DNA of 64,000 nucleotides from Saccharicrinis fermentans DSM 9555 = JCM 21142 (GCF_000517085.1 NZ_KI912107.1:3221980-3285979), one strand, 5' to 3'; positions 1 through 8,618 are shown, counted from the first letter of the stretch. The notes: generated by a model not told the origin, from the letters alone. Translations and numbers: made by a program.

Positions 1-60
1 TCGGGTGTAGCCAAAATACGCAATAAATCTTGTATTAATCAGCAGGAAAAAGCGTCCATC
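1..60 (-). pseudogene. Effector C-terminal fragment, cut by window edge
   Basis: Bases 1 to about 34 are almost identical to 1592-1625 and 3183-3216, which encode the beginning of the repeated C-terminal effector fragment (DLLRILATPELKEW). The rest of this copy lies to the left of the window. It is one more unit of the 1591-bp array. Confidence 0.5.
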
Positions 61-65
61 TTAAC

Positions 66-222
66 TAGTCTTTGCAAGAAAACTCCAAATACTGCGTTAT
101 TCTCATTTTTGAAACAGTCATTTACAATCAGTAAACTCCTTGGTTTCAAAAATATCGAAAGCCTTGTCTTTGAAGCTTTCTTATCAAAGACAGAAAAAAC
201 AGTCGTTTCCTTGCAGCCACTA
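66..222. repeat. Hairpin repeat element, 157-bp long form (copy 1)
   Basis: The element begins TAGTCTTTGCAAGAAAACT and ends with the near-complement (GTTTCCTTGCAGCCACTA). It contains an inner stem TGTCTTTGA/TCAAAGACA. It lies just downstream of a lipoprotein unit. The other long copies are at 1657-1813 and 3248-3404, and a short form is at 23055-23158. Confidence 0.8.
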
Positions 223-244
223 ACTAAGATAGACGCTACTTTTA

Positions 245-1357
245 TTATTCTGTTATTTGGCGTATACCAAGTCGTGCACCTCTGCCTTCTTGCTCGGCTC
301 TTATGTAATCAATTTCTGCATAAACCTGACCTTTACCATAATAGGCGATAGGGTTTGGCGTAACAAAGAAATCGCGTAGTTTTTCGGTATGCCAGGTTTT
401 TCCTCTATCCGTGCTATATATGTAATTATACCAAGGGCCATCGTGATTCATGGCGTGAATATAATCGCCATGCACTGCTACATAGGTATACATTTTTATG
501 CCCTTTGGTAGTTTTATTATTTCGTTGGTTTTTATAAATTTAATATGTGTTTTGTAATCCGATTGTTCTTTTGTGAAACTTACATACAGTTGCTTTTTGC
601 AAGTGCTAATATTAACAGATAGCTTTTGTTTACACCCTTTAGGGTATATATCCTTAGCTAAAATTTCTTCTTCCCCGGTAATAAAATCATATTTCATATA
701 GTTGTTATTGTGCAAATACTCCACTTCTGTTTCTGAAACCAATCTCGATATATTTATATAATAATCAGGACTATACTTAAAATCATGCCAAGTCACACCA
801 CCATCATAAGTGTACTTATTTTCTGAGATTCGATTGTAGAAACTAAAAAAACTAGCTACACCTACCTTTTTATTTATAAAAAATAGGTTATCTATATTTA
901 TCTTATCATAATTACTTACGATTTTCCACTTTTTAAAATCAGCATCAGCCTTCACCAAATAAGATGACCAATTTTTATCACCAGTAGCAACCGTAATATA
1001 ATAAGTGCTATCAATAAATACAACGCGCTCACAAACCCCTTTACCCAATATTGTCTTTTTAAAGTTATCGCCACCATCAGAGGATGTAAATACAATGGCA
1101 TCGCAACCAGGATCAGGTTCGTAATCCATAGATTGTGGTTCGTTACTACCCACTAAAATAAATTGCTGCTCGCTAACTGGCAATATTTTTTTTATATCGT
1201 AATTACTTAATGCCGCAAAATAAGTATCATGTTTGGTTTCACCCGGCATATCGATAAAATCTATTTCTTTCCAGTTCATATTTATTAATTGTCGTTTACA
1301 ATTAAATAGTAGCAGGGCTATTAATATTGTAATTATTACTAAAAAAAACTTCTTCAT
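245..1357 (-). CDS. Asp-box lipoprotein, putative immunity protein (copy 1)
   Basis: A 370-aa protein with a lipoprotein signal: KK, a hydrophobic stretch, then LLLFNC with Cys20 as the predicted lipidated residue. Three Asp-box-like motifs (SSDGGDNF, TYDGGVTW, STDRGKTW) suggest a BNR/sialidase-type beta-propeller exported to the cell envelope, without sign of enzymatic residues. It follows an effector C-terminal fragment on the same strand, as the parental copy follows the full effector. I infer an immunity role for a periplasm-acting effector from gene order, lipidation and tandem copies; nothing in the sequence proves it. Residues about 100-205 diverge most from copies 2 and 3. It could instead be a surface-exposed binding protein. 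Confidence 0.8.
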   Translation of the reverse strand: MKKFFLVIITILIALLLFNCKRQLINMNWKEIDFIDMPGETKHDTYFAALSNYDIKKILPVSEQQFILVGSNEPQSMDYEPDPGCDAIVFTSSDGGDNFKKTILGKGVCERVVFIDSTYYITVATGDKNWSSYLVKADADFKKWKIVSNYDKINIDNLFFINKKVGVASFFSFYNRISENKYTYDGGVTWHDFKYSPDYYINISRLVSETEVEYLHNNNYMKYDFITGEEEILAKDIYPKGCKQKLSVNISTCKKQLYVSFTKEQSDYKTHIKFIKTNEIIKLPKGIKMYTYVAVHGDYIHAMNHDGPWYNYIYSTDRGKTWHTEKLRDFFVTPNPIAYYGKGQVYAEIDYIRAEQEGRGARLGIRQITE

Positions 1358-1371
1358 TTGTTATTATGTTC

Positions 1372-1740
1372 CTATAAGCTAAACTGTTCCCAGTGCGATT
1401 TTAATTCATTTAGTTTTTCATTTAATAACTTTTGGGAGTCTGTAATAATGCGTGTTGCATTAGGATGATCCTTTTTTAGTTTTTCCCAAGTAGCTTCAGT
1501 TATTTGCCAAGTTTCTAACTCATTGGGAATTATTTCGCAAGCCATAATCCATGCTTGCTCCCACGTATCCCATGCTGTCCACTCTTTTAATTCAGGTGTA
1601 GCCAAAATACGCAATAAATCTTGTACTAATCTGCAGAAAAAAGCGTCCATCTTAACTAGTCTTTGCAAGAAAACTCCAAATACTACGTTATTCTCATTTT
1701 TGAAACAGTCATTTACAATCAGTAAACTCCTTGGTTTCAA
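1372..1740 (-). pseudogene. Orphan effector C-terminal fragment (122 codons)
   Basis: The last 80 or so codons match the C-terminus of the 287-aa protein at 4554-5417 (QDLLRIL.TPELKEW to SHWEQFSL). The first 38 codons are read through the hairpin repeat and have no counterpart in the parent, so the upstream start is probably spurious. It sits 14 bp upstream of the copy-1 lipoprotein, reproducing the parental spacing. Orphan toxin C-termini followed by an immunity gene are typical of polymorphic toxin loci; whether this one is translated is unknown. Confidence 0.7.
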
Positions 1741-1813
1741 AAATATCGAAAGCCTTGTCTTTGAAGCTTTCTTATCAAAGACAGAAAAAACAGTCGTTTT
1801 CTTGCAGCCACAA
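1657..1813. repeat. Hairpin repeat element, long form (copy 2)
   Basis: The same 157-bp element as at 66-222, displaced by exactly 1591 bp. Terminal inverted sequences TGCAAGAAAAC and GTTTTCTTGCA are both intact here. Confidence 0.85.
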
Positions 1814-1835
1814 ACTAAGATAGACGCTACTTTTA

Positions 1836-2948
1836 TTATTCTGTTATTTGGCGTATACCAAGTCGTGCACCTCTGCCTTCTTGCTCGGCTCTTATGTAAT
1901 CAATTTCTGCATAAACCTGACCTTTACCATAATAGGCGATAGGGTTTGGTGTAACAAAGAAATCGCGTAGTTTTTCGGTATGCCAGGTTTTTCCTCTATC
2001 CTTGCTATATATGTAATTATACCAAGGGCCATCATGATTCATGGCGTGAATATAATCGCCATGCACTGCTACATCGGTATACATTTTTATGCCCTTTGGT
2101 AGTTTTATTATTTCGTTGGTTTTTATAAATTTAATATGTGTTTTATAATCCGATTGTTCTTTTGTGAAACTTACATATAGTTGTTTTTTGCAAGTGCTAA
2201 TATTAACAGATAGCTTTTGTTTACACCCTTTAGGGTATATATCCTTAGCTAAAATTTCTTCTTCCCCGGTAATAAAATCATATTTCATATAGTTGTTATT
2301 GTGCAAATACTCCACTTCTGTTGCTGAAATCAATCTCGATATATTTATATAATAATCAGGATAATGCTTAAATAAATGCCAAGTTACACCGCCATCATAG
2401 GTGTATTTATTTATAGGTTTTTCTGTGTCATTATCAAAGAAACAAGCAACACCTATTTCTTTACTAAAGAAATCAATTTTATAAATATTATTATTATCGT
2501 AAGCACCTACTACTTCCCACTTATTAAAGTCGGCATCGGCCTTCACTAAATAAGACGACCATCCTTTATCACCCGTAGCAACTTTAATATAATAGGTGCT
2601 ATCAATATATATAACACCCTTACAAACCCCTTTACCCAATATTGTCTTTTTAAAGTTATCGCCACCATCAGAGGATGTAAATACGATGGCATCGCATTTC
2701 TTTGTCACATCAGCTCTCCTGGTTTGAGGGCCATTACTACCCACTAAAATAAATTTCTGCTCGCTAACTGGCAATATTTTTTTTATATCGTAATTACTTA
2801 ATGCCGCAAAATAAGTATCATGTTTGGTTTCACCCGGTATATCAATAAAATCTATTTCTTTCCAGTTCATATTTATTAATTGTCGTTTACAATTAAATAG
2901 TAGCAGGGCTATTAATATTGTAATTATTACTAAAAAAAACTTCTTCAT
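1836..2948 (-). CDS. Asp-box lipoprotein, putative immunity protein (copy 2)
   Basis: A 370-aa paralogue of the 245-1357 gene with the same lipobox (LLFNC, Cys20) and Asp-box-like motifs (SSDGGDNF, TYDGGVTW, SKDRGKTW). Residues about 105-370 are nearly identical to copy 3, while the N-terminal region (KHDTYFAALSNY) matches copy 1. Residues about 74-84 (TRRADVTKKC) are unique to this copy. The mosaic pattern points to gene conversion within the array. It is preceded by an orphan effector fragment on the same strand. Function as for copy 1: envelope lipoprotein, immunity role inferred only. Confidence 0.8.
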   Translation of the reverse strand: MKKFFLVIITILIALLLFNCKRQLINMNWKEIDFIDIPGETKHDTYFAALSNYDIKKILPVSEQKFILVGSNGPQTRRADVTKKCDAIVFTSSDGGDNFKKTILGKGVCKGVIYIDSTYYIKVATGDKGWSSYLVKADADFNKWEVVGAYDNNNIYKIDFFSKEIGVACFFDNDTEKPINKYTYDGGVTWHLFKHYPDYYINISRLISATEVEYLHNNNYMKYDFITGEEEILAKDIYPKGCKQKLSVNISTCKKQLYVSFTKEQSDYKTHIKFIKTNEIIKLPKGIKMYTDVAVHGDYIHAMNHDGPWYNYIYSKDRGKTWHTEKLRDFFVTPNPIAYYGKGQVYAEIDYIRAEQEGRGARLGIRQITE

Positions 2949-2962
2949 TTGTTATTATGTTC

Positions 2963-3205
2963 CTATAAGCTAAACTGTTCCCAGTGCGATTTTAATTCAT
3001 TTAGTTTTTCATTTAATAACTTTTGGGAGTCTGTAATAATGCGTGTTGCATTAGGATAATCCTTTTTTAGTTTTTCCCAAGTAGCTTCAGTTATTTGCCA
3101 AGTTTCTAACTTATTGGGAATTATTTCGCAAGCCATAATCCATGCTTGCTCCCACGTATCCCATGCTGTCCACTCTTTTAATTCAGGTGTAGCCAAAATA
3201 CGCAA
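2963..3205 (-). pseudogene. Orphan effector C-terminal fragment (80 codons)
   Basis: This stretch reads RILATPELKEW through SHWEQFSL and matches residues about 208-287 of the full effector at 4554-5417, with a handful of substitutions. The frame remains open upstream into the hairpin repeat. It ends 14 bp before the copy-2 lipoprotein. Preservation of the frame suggests recent duplication or selection for a spare C-terminal cassette. Confidence 0.7.
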
Positions 3206-3247
3206 TAAATCTTGTGCTAATCAGCAGAAAAAAGCGTCCATCTTAAC

Positions 3248-3404
3248 TAGTCTTTGCAAGAAAACTCCAAATACTGCGTTATTCTCATTTTTGAAACAGT
3301 CATTTACAATCAGTAAACTCCTTGGTTTCAAAAATATCGAAAGCCTTGTCTTTGAAGCTTTCTTATCAAAGACAGAAAAAACAGTCGTTTTCTTGCAGCC
3401 ACTA
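3248..3404. repeat. Hairpin repeat element, long form (copy 3)
   Basis: The third 157-bp copy, 1591 bp from copy 2. It carries the 53-bp insert between two AAACTCC heptamers that is missing from the solitary copy at 23055-23158. Confidence 0.85.
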
Positions 3405-3426
3405 ACTAAGATAGACGCTACTTTTA

Positions 3427-4539
3427 TTATTCTGTTATTTGGCGTATACCAAGCCGTGCACCTCTGCCTTCTTGCTCGGCTCTTATATACCCTATTTCTG
3501 CATAAACCTGACCTTTACCATAATAGGCTATAGGGTTTGGTGTAACAAAGAAATCGCGTAGTTTTTCGGTGTGCCAGGTTTTTCCTCTATCCGTGCTATA
3601 TATGTAATTATACCAAGGGCCATCATGATTCATGGCGTGAATATAATCGCCATGCACTGCTACATCGGTATACATTTTTATGCCCTTTGGTAGTTTTATT
3701 ATTTCGTTGGTTTTTATAAATTTAATATGTGTTTTATAATCCGATTGTTCTTTTGTGAAACTTACATACAGTTGTTTTTTGCAAGTGCTAATATTAACAG
3801 ATAGCTTTTGTTTACACCCTTTAGGGTATATATCCTTAGCTAAAATTTCTTCTTCCCCGGTAATAAAATCATATTTCATATAGTTGTTATTGTGCAAATA
3901 TTCTACTTCTGTTGCTGAAATCAATCTCGATATATTTATATAATAATCAGGATAATGCTTAAATAAATGCCAAGTTACACCGCCATCATAGGTGTATTTA
4001 TTTATAGGTTTTTCTGTGTCATTATCAAAAAAACAAGCAACACCTATTTCTTTACTAAAGAAATCAATTTTATAAATATTATTATTATCGTAAGCACCTA
4101 CTACTTCCCACTTATTAAAGTCGGCATCGGCCTTCACTAAATAAGACGACCATCCTTTATCACCCGTAGCAACTTTAATATAATAGGTGCTATCAATATA
4201 TATAACACCCTTACAAACCCCTTTACCCAATATTGTTTTTTTTAAATTATCGCCACCATCAGAGGATGTAAATACGATGGCATCGCAACCAGGATCAGGT
4301 TCGTAATCCATAGATTGTGGTTCGTTACTACCCACTAAAATAAATTGTTTGTCGCTTACAGGCAATATTTTTTTTATATCGTAGTTACTTAATGCTGAGG
4401 CAAAGCCCATATATGGAGTTTCACCTGGTATATCGATAAAATCTATTTCTTTCCAATTCATATTTATTAATTGTCGTTTACAATTAAATAGTAACAAGGC
4501 TATTAATATTGTAATTATTACTAAAAAAAACTTCTTCAT
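3427..4539 (-). CDS. Asp-box lipoprotein, putative immunity protein (copy 3, next to the effector)
   Basis: A 370-aa lipoprotein (LLFNC, Cys20) with three Asp-box-like motifs; it is the copy directly downstream (14 bp) of the full-length effector gene. If these are immunity proteins, this is the cognate one. The N-terminal residues about 40-55 (ETPYMGFASALSNY) are unique, residues 70-85 match copy 1, and the remainder matches copy 2. No catalytic residues of a sialidase can be assigned, so a binding propeller is the best description. The gene is co-transcribed with the Hcp-like and effector genes by position. Confidence 0.82.
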   Translation of the reverse strand: MKKFFLVIITILIALLLFNCKRQLINMNWKEIDFIDIPGETPYMGFASALSNYDIKKILPVSDKQFILVGSNEPQSMDYEPDPGCDAIVFTSSDGGDNLKKTILGKGVCKGVIYIDSTYYIKVATGDKGWSSYLVKADADFNKWEVVGAYDNNNIYKIDFFSKEIGVACFFDNDTEKPINKYTYDGGVTWHLFKHYPDYYINISRLISATEVEYLHNNNYMKYDFITGEEEILAKDIYPKGCKQKLSVNISTCKKQLYVSFTKEQSDYKTHIKFIKTNEIIKLPKGIKMYTDVAVHGDYIHAMNHDGPWYNYIYSTDRGKTWHTEKLRDFFVTPNPIAYYGKGQVYAEIGYIRAEQEGRGARLGIRQITE

Positions 4540-4553
4540 TTGTTATTATGTTC

Positions 4554-5417
4554 TTATAAGCTAAACTGTTCCCAATGCGATTTTAATTCATTTAGTTTTT
4601 CATTTAATAACTTTTGGCGGTCTGTAATAATGCGTGTTGCATTAGGATAATCCTTTTTTAGTTTTTCCCAAGTAGCTTCTGTTATTTGCCAAGTTTTTAA
4701 CTCATTGGGAATTATTTCGCAAGCCATAATCCATGCTTGCTCCCATGTATCCCATTCTCCCCACTCCTTTAATTCGGGAGTAGATAAAATACGCAACAAA
4801 TCTTGCATAGGTAACTTTTGCATAGTAAGTGGATCATAAGCATCGGGGTGGGTAGCAAAAGCAAAACTCCTAAACTTATCGTTATTCAATTCAATATCGG
4901 TATAAAAGAGCTTAATATTAGCTTCCTCATCCAGCCCATTTTTTTTATTAAAATTATGATTATACTTAGATACATAAGCCTTGTCAACTACGCCTAATTC
5001 CATATACTTTTGCAGATACTTGAGGGTTTTATGTAACCACTCTTGCCCTGCGGGAGTTAATTCGGGTTTTAGCTTACTAAACTTGGTACAGTATTTATGC
5101 CCATAGCTTTGTGTTGGGTCGGGTTTTTTCTTGCCATCGGCACGCTCATATATGGGTAACTTTGTATCGTCAACCAATTCTTTTAGGTCTTCTGTATCTA
5201 TTTCCTCATCGACATTTACCAATACACCATAGTAATAGTCGGGTGGTGTATGCTCGCAATCAGGGTGGCGCTCTATAAAGTTCTCAAATCTATTAAAATA
5301 GTATTCTATTTTACCAATTGCAATAGGGGGAGGGGTTAAATCGCATTCGATTAACATAACTAAACCAGGTGTTTCTGCGTAGTTACTTTCGTTTCCAACT
5401 TCATATACTCTTGCCAT
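4554..5417 (-). CDS. Putative type VI secretion effector, parent of the repeated C-termini
   Basis: A 287-aa protein with no signal peptide or membrane segment. It overlaps the stop of the upstream Hcp-like gene by one base (TAATG), so the two are translationally coupled. The central part (LTPAGQEWLHKTLKYLQKYM, then FAFATHPDAY) resembles proteins I associate with Bacteroidota secretion loci but cannot assign to a named enzyme. The C-terminal 80 residues are those duplicated downstream with each lipoprotein. Position after an Hcp-domain gene and before a lipoprotein family supports an effector role, probably acting in the periplasm. The toxic activity is not identifiable from sequence. Confidence 0.6.
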   Translation of the reverse strand: MARVYEVGNESNYAETPGLVMLIECDLTPPPIAIGKIEYYFNRFENFIERHPDCEHTPPDYYYGVLVNVDEEIDTEDLKELVDDTKLPIYERADGKKKPDPTQSYGHKYCTKFSKLKPELTPAGQEWLHKTLKYLQKYMELGVVDKAYVSKYNHNFNKKNGLDEEANIKLFYTDIELNNDKFRSFAFATHPDAYDPLTMQKLPMQDLLRILSTPELKEWGEWDTWEQAWIMACEIIPNELKTWQITEATWEKLKKDYPNATRIITDRQKLLNEKLNELKSHWEQFSL

Positions 5418-6457
5418 TATTTGCGTTGTTTTAGGGTTTTGAGAGGTAATTTTATTATATCATCACTTACTGAAATATTTTCTAATAGGTCGTTTTCAAG
5501 GTAAGTCCCTTCGTATTCGTAATCAATTTTATCATCGCCAAGATTTATGCTTATGCGCTTACCCACCAAACCAGTGGTATTAATCACCAAGGTTATATTT
5601 TGATTTTTCTTCGGATTCGAAATATCATTACCATCTTCGTCAATAAACTTACATGAAATAACTTTTCCTTCCTCCACAATCTCCTCACCTACTGGTCCTG
5701 ACCCAAATGCATTACTACTAGGCGTAATATCAGTAATCTTCCACACTTTTTGGTGTTCTTCGTTTCGATTACGGGTAATAGCAGGCGATAGACGTACATT
5801 CATTTTCATGGCAGTGCTACTTGTTGAGGTCATTTGTTCGCCAATACGAATACAGAAACAGTCCCAAAATTCAATTTTAAAGGCTTGGTCGCCATCTCCA
5901 TCGTAAAATACCAATTTGCCTTGGCGCATTTGGTTGCTGAGTAGCCACTCGTATAAATAGTCATCATTCTCCGAACTATCAAGCTCTAAACTAAATATGC
6001 CACCTATTTTATTATAGCTCGTACGGGCAGTCATGTTTTGAACCGGGCGCAGGTACTTATCGTAGTTGTGGGTGTAGTTGGGCACGATGCCATAATCAAG
6101 ACCGGCATCGTGTCGTGCTTTGGCAAGGGTGTTGTAGTAGCCTACTTTTTTGGTGTCGCTCTCGTTAAATTGACCTAAGCATAAGTCATTAAATACGAAA
6201 GGAGGTCCATAGAAGCCTGATTCAACTTGGCGCATCGTATCACGCTGCAATTGGTCGTCTAATCTACTCTTTTTAACTGATGGTAGTATATGTCCGTATG
6301 GATGTAAATCGTAGGCATCACTCATTTCATACGGGAAATTCTTTTGTAGGAATTTTAGGTAGTACTTTTTATCTACTTCAATGGGGCAAAAATACTCATA
6401 ATGAAGACCTGTAAGCCAGCGTTCATAGCTGTTTACAACCAGTTTAATTTTATACAT
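5417..6457 (-). CDS. Hcp/TssD-domain protein with extra domains (evolved Hcp)
   Basis: A 346-aa protein. Residues about 150-235 show the Bacteroidota TssD pattern: GGIFSLELDSSENDDYLYEW, then GKLVFYDGDGD, then an aromatic strand and TSTSSTAMKMNVRLSPA. Ordinary Hcp proteins are about 130-140 aa; this one has roughly 115 extra residues inserted after the first strand and a C-terminal beta-rich tail (about 250-346, KVISCKFIDEDGNDI then GKRISINLGDD). Hcp forms the tube of the type VI secretion system, and fused or tailed versions carry or dock effectors. The downstream coupled gene is then the likely cargo. No other secretion components are in the window. The family call is by eye. Confidence 0.68.
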   Translation of the reverse strand: MYKIKLVVNSYERWLTGLHYEYFCPIEVDKKYYLKFLQKNFPYEMSDAYDLHPYGHILPSVKKSRLDDQLQRDTMRQVESGFYGPPFVFNDLCLGQFNESDTKKVGYYNTLAKARHDAGLDYGIVPNYTHNYDKYLRPVQNMTARTSYNKIGGIFSLELDSSENDDYLYEWLLSNQMRQGKLVFYDGDGDQAFKIEFWDCFCIRIGEQMTSTSSTAMKMNVRLSPAITRNRNEEHQKVWKITDITPSSNAFGSGPVGEEIVEEGKVISCKFIDEDGNDISNPKKNQNITLVINTTGLVGKRISINLGDDKIDYEYEGTYLENDLLENISVSDDIIKLPLKTLKQRK

Positions 6458-7036
6458 AGTTATTGGACAATGGATAAGAAAAATAAGTTGAGAATTTGGT
6501 TAATAATATTAATTATACTACAATTTTAACATAAATCATTGACTTAAACAAATCAAGTATTACTTATGTAAGTATCTAAGTGAGAATAATAAAAGAATTT
6601 GAATATCATTCGTATAATTAAATGTGTAACGTAAAATAGTATTAATATGAGTACTTTCTCTTTCATGAGGAAACGTTAAAAAAAGGGTAAATGGAGTATT
6701 AAAATGGAAGCTTCCAATAACGGCGCATAAACACAATGCCTGAATTCCATCATACGTTTAATCCTATGAAACTTAACAATTAAGCTTATTATTTCAAATT
6801 GACTTGGACCATGGTTGCTCAGAAACACAGGGTCGCTTCTTTCATGACGAATATAAATGCACGGGAGGCATGTTCATTTTTGAATCGATCTATTGAGGAT
6901 ACGAAAGGAGCATTAGCAATAGCTTCACACACAGGAAAATGATCAATATTGGTAAGTTCTATATGGTCATTAAAAATCAAATGCTAATCATATAAAAAAC
7001 TATTTAAACACTGACTAAACAAAAGCAAACCAACTT
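6458..7036. other. 579-bp intergenic region between effector locus and core genes
   Basis: No convincing gene in either strand. It is AT-rich near 6460-6640, then less so. The only recognisable feature is a degenerate copy of the CATATG-type palindromic repeat at about 6899-6966. It presumably holds the promoter of the minus-strand Hcp/effector operon, but no clear TANNTTTG box stands out. Confidence 0.5.
6899..6966. repeat. CATATG-type palindromic repeat, degenerate copy
   Basis: CTTCACACACAGG, AATGAT and TATGGTCATT occur at the same spacing and orientation as in the copy at 29526-29590. The left arm is eroded (ACGAAAGGAGC instead of GAAACGAGCC). Confidence 0.55.
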
Positions 7037-7444
7037 TTATACCTGATCAGGAACAAGCATTTCATAAAAACCTATTCCCACGGCAGTGCCGATAGTACTT
7101 GCTATCATATCATTGACATCATTTACACAACTACCAAAGGCAAAAGGCGTAATTTCCTCCTGCATCAACAGACCCCAACAAATAATAGAGACCAGATAAA
7201 CAAAAGAACGCCCCACCTTTTTATCACCCCAGCGCAGGCAAAGTGGTATTAAAGCAAGACACACCCCGAACGCGGCCAGAAAGTTAGGCAAAGAGCCTAA
7301 AAGCACTACAACTGCCTCGTTTGATCTAAACGACGGACGCAAAACATCTCTGTTTAAAAGATATAACAATTCCAACAAAAATAAAGTCACTACTATTCTA
7401 ATGCTTACATTGTTTCGTTTAAAAAATGAGACTTCGGGGTACAT
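7037..7444 (-). CDS. VanZ-like small membrane protein
   Basis: A 135-aa protein with about four hydrophobic segments. The tail EITPFAFGSCVNDVNDMIAS followed by a Gly-rich final helix matches the VanZ-like pattern, in which a polar D..D motif precedes the last membrane span. VanZ-like proteins are integral membrane proteins of mostly unknown role, named for a teicoplanin-resistance gene. It lies 73 bp downstream of wbqC on the same strand and may be the last gene of the dapB-lepB-lapA-wbqC strand-run. Confidence 0.6.
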   Translation of the reverse strand: MYPEVSFFKRNNVSIRIVVTLFLLELLYLLNRDVLRPSFRSNEAVVVLLGSLPNFLAAFGVCLALIPLCLRWGDKKVGRSFVYLVSIICWGLLMQEEITPFAFGSCVNDVNDMIASTIGTAVGIGFYEMLVPDQV

Positions 7445-7517
7445 TCTTATTCTGTTATATGAATTTTAACATTACCCAATGGAATGCATTAACAAGATAA
7501 TGTATTCGTCAATACAG

Positions 7518-8165
7518 TTATTTCATCACAATACTTTCCTCCAGATAATCAATAGCCTCCGGGCCTTTGTTAAATATCAGGTCTATCACACTTAAATTGG
7601 GCGTAAAAGAAAAACGATCTTGAAAAACCTGTCTGTACTCCAAGACTTTAAACCCCCTATCCATCTCTGCATAATTCTTTTTAGGATGAATAAGCTCCCG
7701 ATAGTCAACAACACGCTCTGCATTTGCGGCGACATATGCATCCGTTAATTTAACATTCAAAGGACAATCCAAAGCATCATAGATTACCTGAAGCAATTTT
7801 AGATTAAAATCAAATAAAAAACGATATTTCTGCTCATAAAAAGGCTTAAAATCATCCATATAGAACTCAAAAAAAGGAGATGAGCTATAAGCAGAAACAA
7901 TAGAGCGCCAATGTAAAGCTTGCCATCGTTCATCATAGGAAATCTCCAGATCTTTGGTTTTCACCTTTAACCTTCGTCCCTTAGCAACAGGCACTGTTAA
8001 AGAAATCGCTCCATTAGCTCCCATAATATCACATCGATTTCTATATGTCTGCTTCACGTAATGATCATGGTGTTCCATCACTGGATTTTCAGCATAAAGC
8101 ATATGAGCCAAGTACTGAACAGGAGGCAGGTAAGCTGTAGTAAACAAGGTACAAGTATTATTCAT
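7518..8165 (-). CDS. wbqC: WbqC family protein
   Basis: The protein is 215 aa from the ATG at 8165. I chose this start because the longer frame runs back through the lapA-like gene, whereas MNNTCTLFTTAYLPPVQY begins with the typical WbqC N-terminus (YLPPVQYLAHM). An HDHYVKQTYRNRC motif and a WRSIVSAYSSSPFFEFY region are characteristic of the family. WbqC-like proteins are found in surface-polysaccharide and many Bacteroidota housekeeping contexts; they are thought to act in sugar or amino-group modification but the reaction is not firmly known. The start overlaps the lapA-like stop by 8 bp, indicating coupling. Confidence 0.8.
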   Translation of the reverse strand: MNNTCTLFTTAYLPPVQYLAHMLYAENPVMEHHDHYVKQTYRNRCDIMGANGAISLTVPVAKGRRLKVKTKDLEISYDERWQALHWRSIVSAYSSSPFFEFYMDDFKPFYEQKYRFLFDFNLKLLQVIYDALDCPLNVKLTDAYVAANAERVVDYRELIHPKKNYAEMDRGFKVLEYRQVFQDRFSFTPNLSVIDLIFNKGPEAIDYLEESIVMK

Positions 8166-8436
8166 CTGCTTCGATCTCTTCTTGCTTTTTCTCTTTTTCA
8201 AATGGAATATCCCGGGCAATATTATCCTTTTTGCTATTCTTTTTCTGACGCATGGTCAAACCATAATAAAGCGCCCCCACTAAAGCTCCCAGAATAAAAG
8301 TTGTTATTAACAAAATAGCCAGGGATATATCTCCCTGCCAGGTAAGCACCCTAATATGTACCGGGTCGGCATTCTGAACTGAAAAAACAACAACCAAAAC
8401 AGCCAATACCATCAATATCCAAAAAGACTTTTTCAT
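8158..8436 (-). CDS. LapA-like (DUF1049) membrane protein
   Basis: A 92-aa protein with two membrane segments (residues about 5-20 and 40-62) separated by the short loop NADPVHIRVLTWQGDIS, then a Lys/Glu-rich cytoplasmic tail. The pattern VVVFSVQNADPV then ILGALVGALYYG fits the LapA/DUF1049 family linked to envelope assembly in proteobacteria. The gene precedes wbqC with an 8-bp overlap. Two palindromic repeats lie immediately upstream, between it and lepB. Confidence 0.75.
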   Translation of the reverse strand: MKKSFWILMVLAVLVVVFSVQNADPVHIRVLTWQGDISLAILLITTFILGALVGALYYGLTMRQKKNSKKDNIARDIPFEKEKKQEEIEADE

Positions 8437-8461
8437 ATGTTTATAATTTATTTCTTAATGG

Positions 8462-8529
8462 TCATATGGAACTCGCCGTGATAATCATTCACCTGTGTGA
8501 GAGATCACTCTCATGGCTCGTTTCATATG
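8462..8529. repeat. CATATG-type palindromic repeat (copy a)
   Basis: The element has ends CATATGGAACTCGCC and GGCTCGTTTCATATG, which are imperfect complements, with a central CTGTGTGAGAG and a CTCATGG near the right arm. It is intergenic, upstream of the lapA-like gene. Confidence 0.8.
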
Positions 8530-8551
8530 TTTATAATTTTCTTTCAATGGC

Positions 8552-8618
8552 CATATGGAACACACCAGAATGAATCATCTTCTCGTGTGCAAATCCATTC
8601 CCATGGCACGTTTCATAT
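8552..8618. repeat. CATATG-type palindromic repeat (copy b)
   Basis: Arms are CATATGGAACACACC and GGCACGTTTCATAT. It is a direct neighbour of copy a in the same orientation, with CTTTCAATGG between them. Confidence 0.75.

Larger units (their letters stand above)
1..4807. repeat. 1591-bp tandem repeat of effector C-terminus plus lipoprotein gene
   Basis: The lipoprotein genes start their 3' ends at 245, 1836 and 3427, a spacing of exactly 1591 bp each time. Each unit carries, in minus-strand order, a short fragment matching the last 80 codons of the 4554-5417 gene, a full 370-codon lipoprotein gene, and a 157-bp hairpin element. Bases 1-244 match 1592-1835, so at least one more unit continues beyond the left edge. 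Homology to the full-length gene stops near 4804-4807, where the fragments switch to hairpin-associated sequence. This looks like serial tandem duplication from a recombination point inside the effector gene. Confidence 0.93.

Noticed and set aside
1523-1942. Plus-strand 139-codon frames recurring in the tandem array (also 109-351 and 3114-3533)
   Set aside because: They are antisense to the effector fragment, hairpin and lipoprotein 3' end, have no ribosome binding site of note, and simply recur with the repeat.
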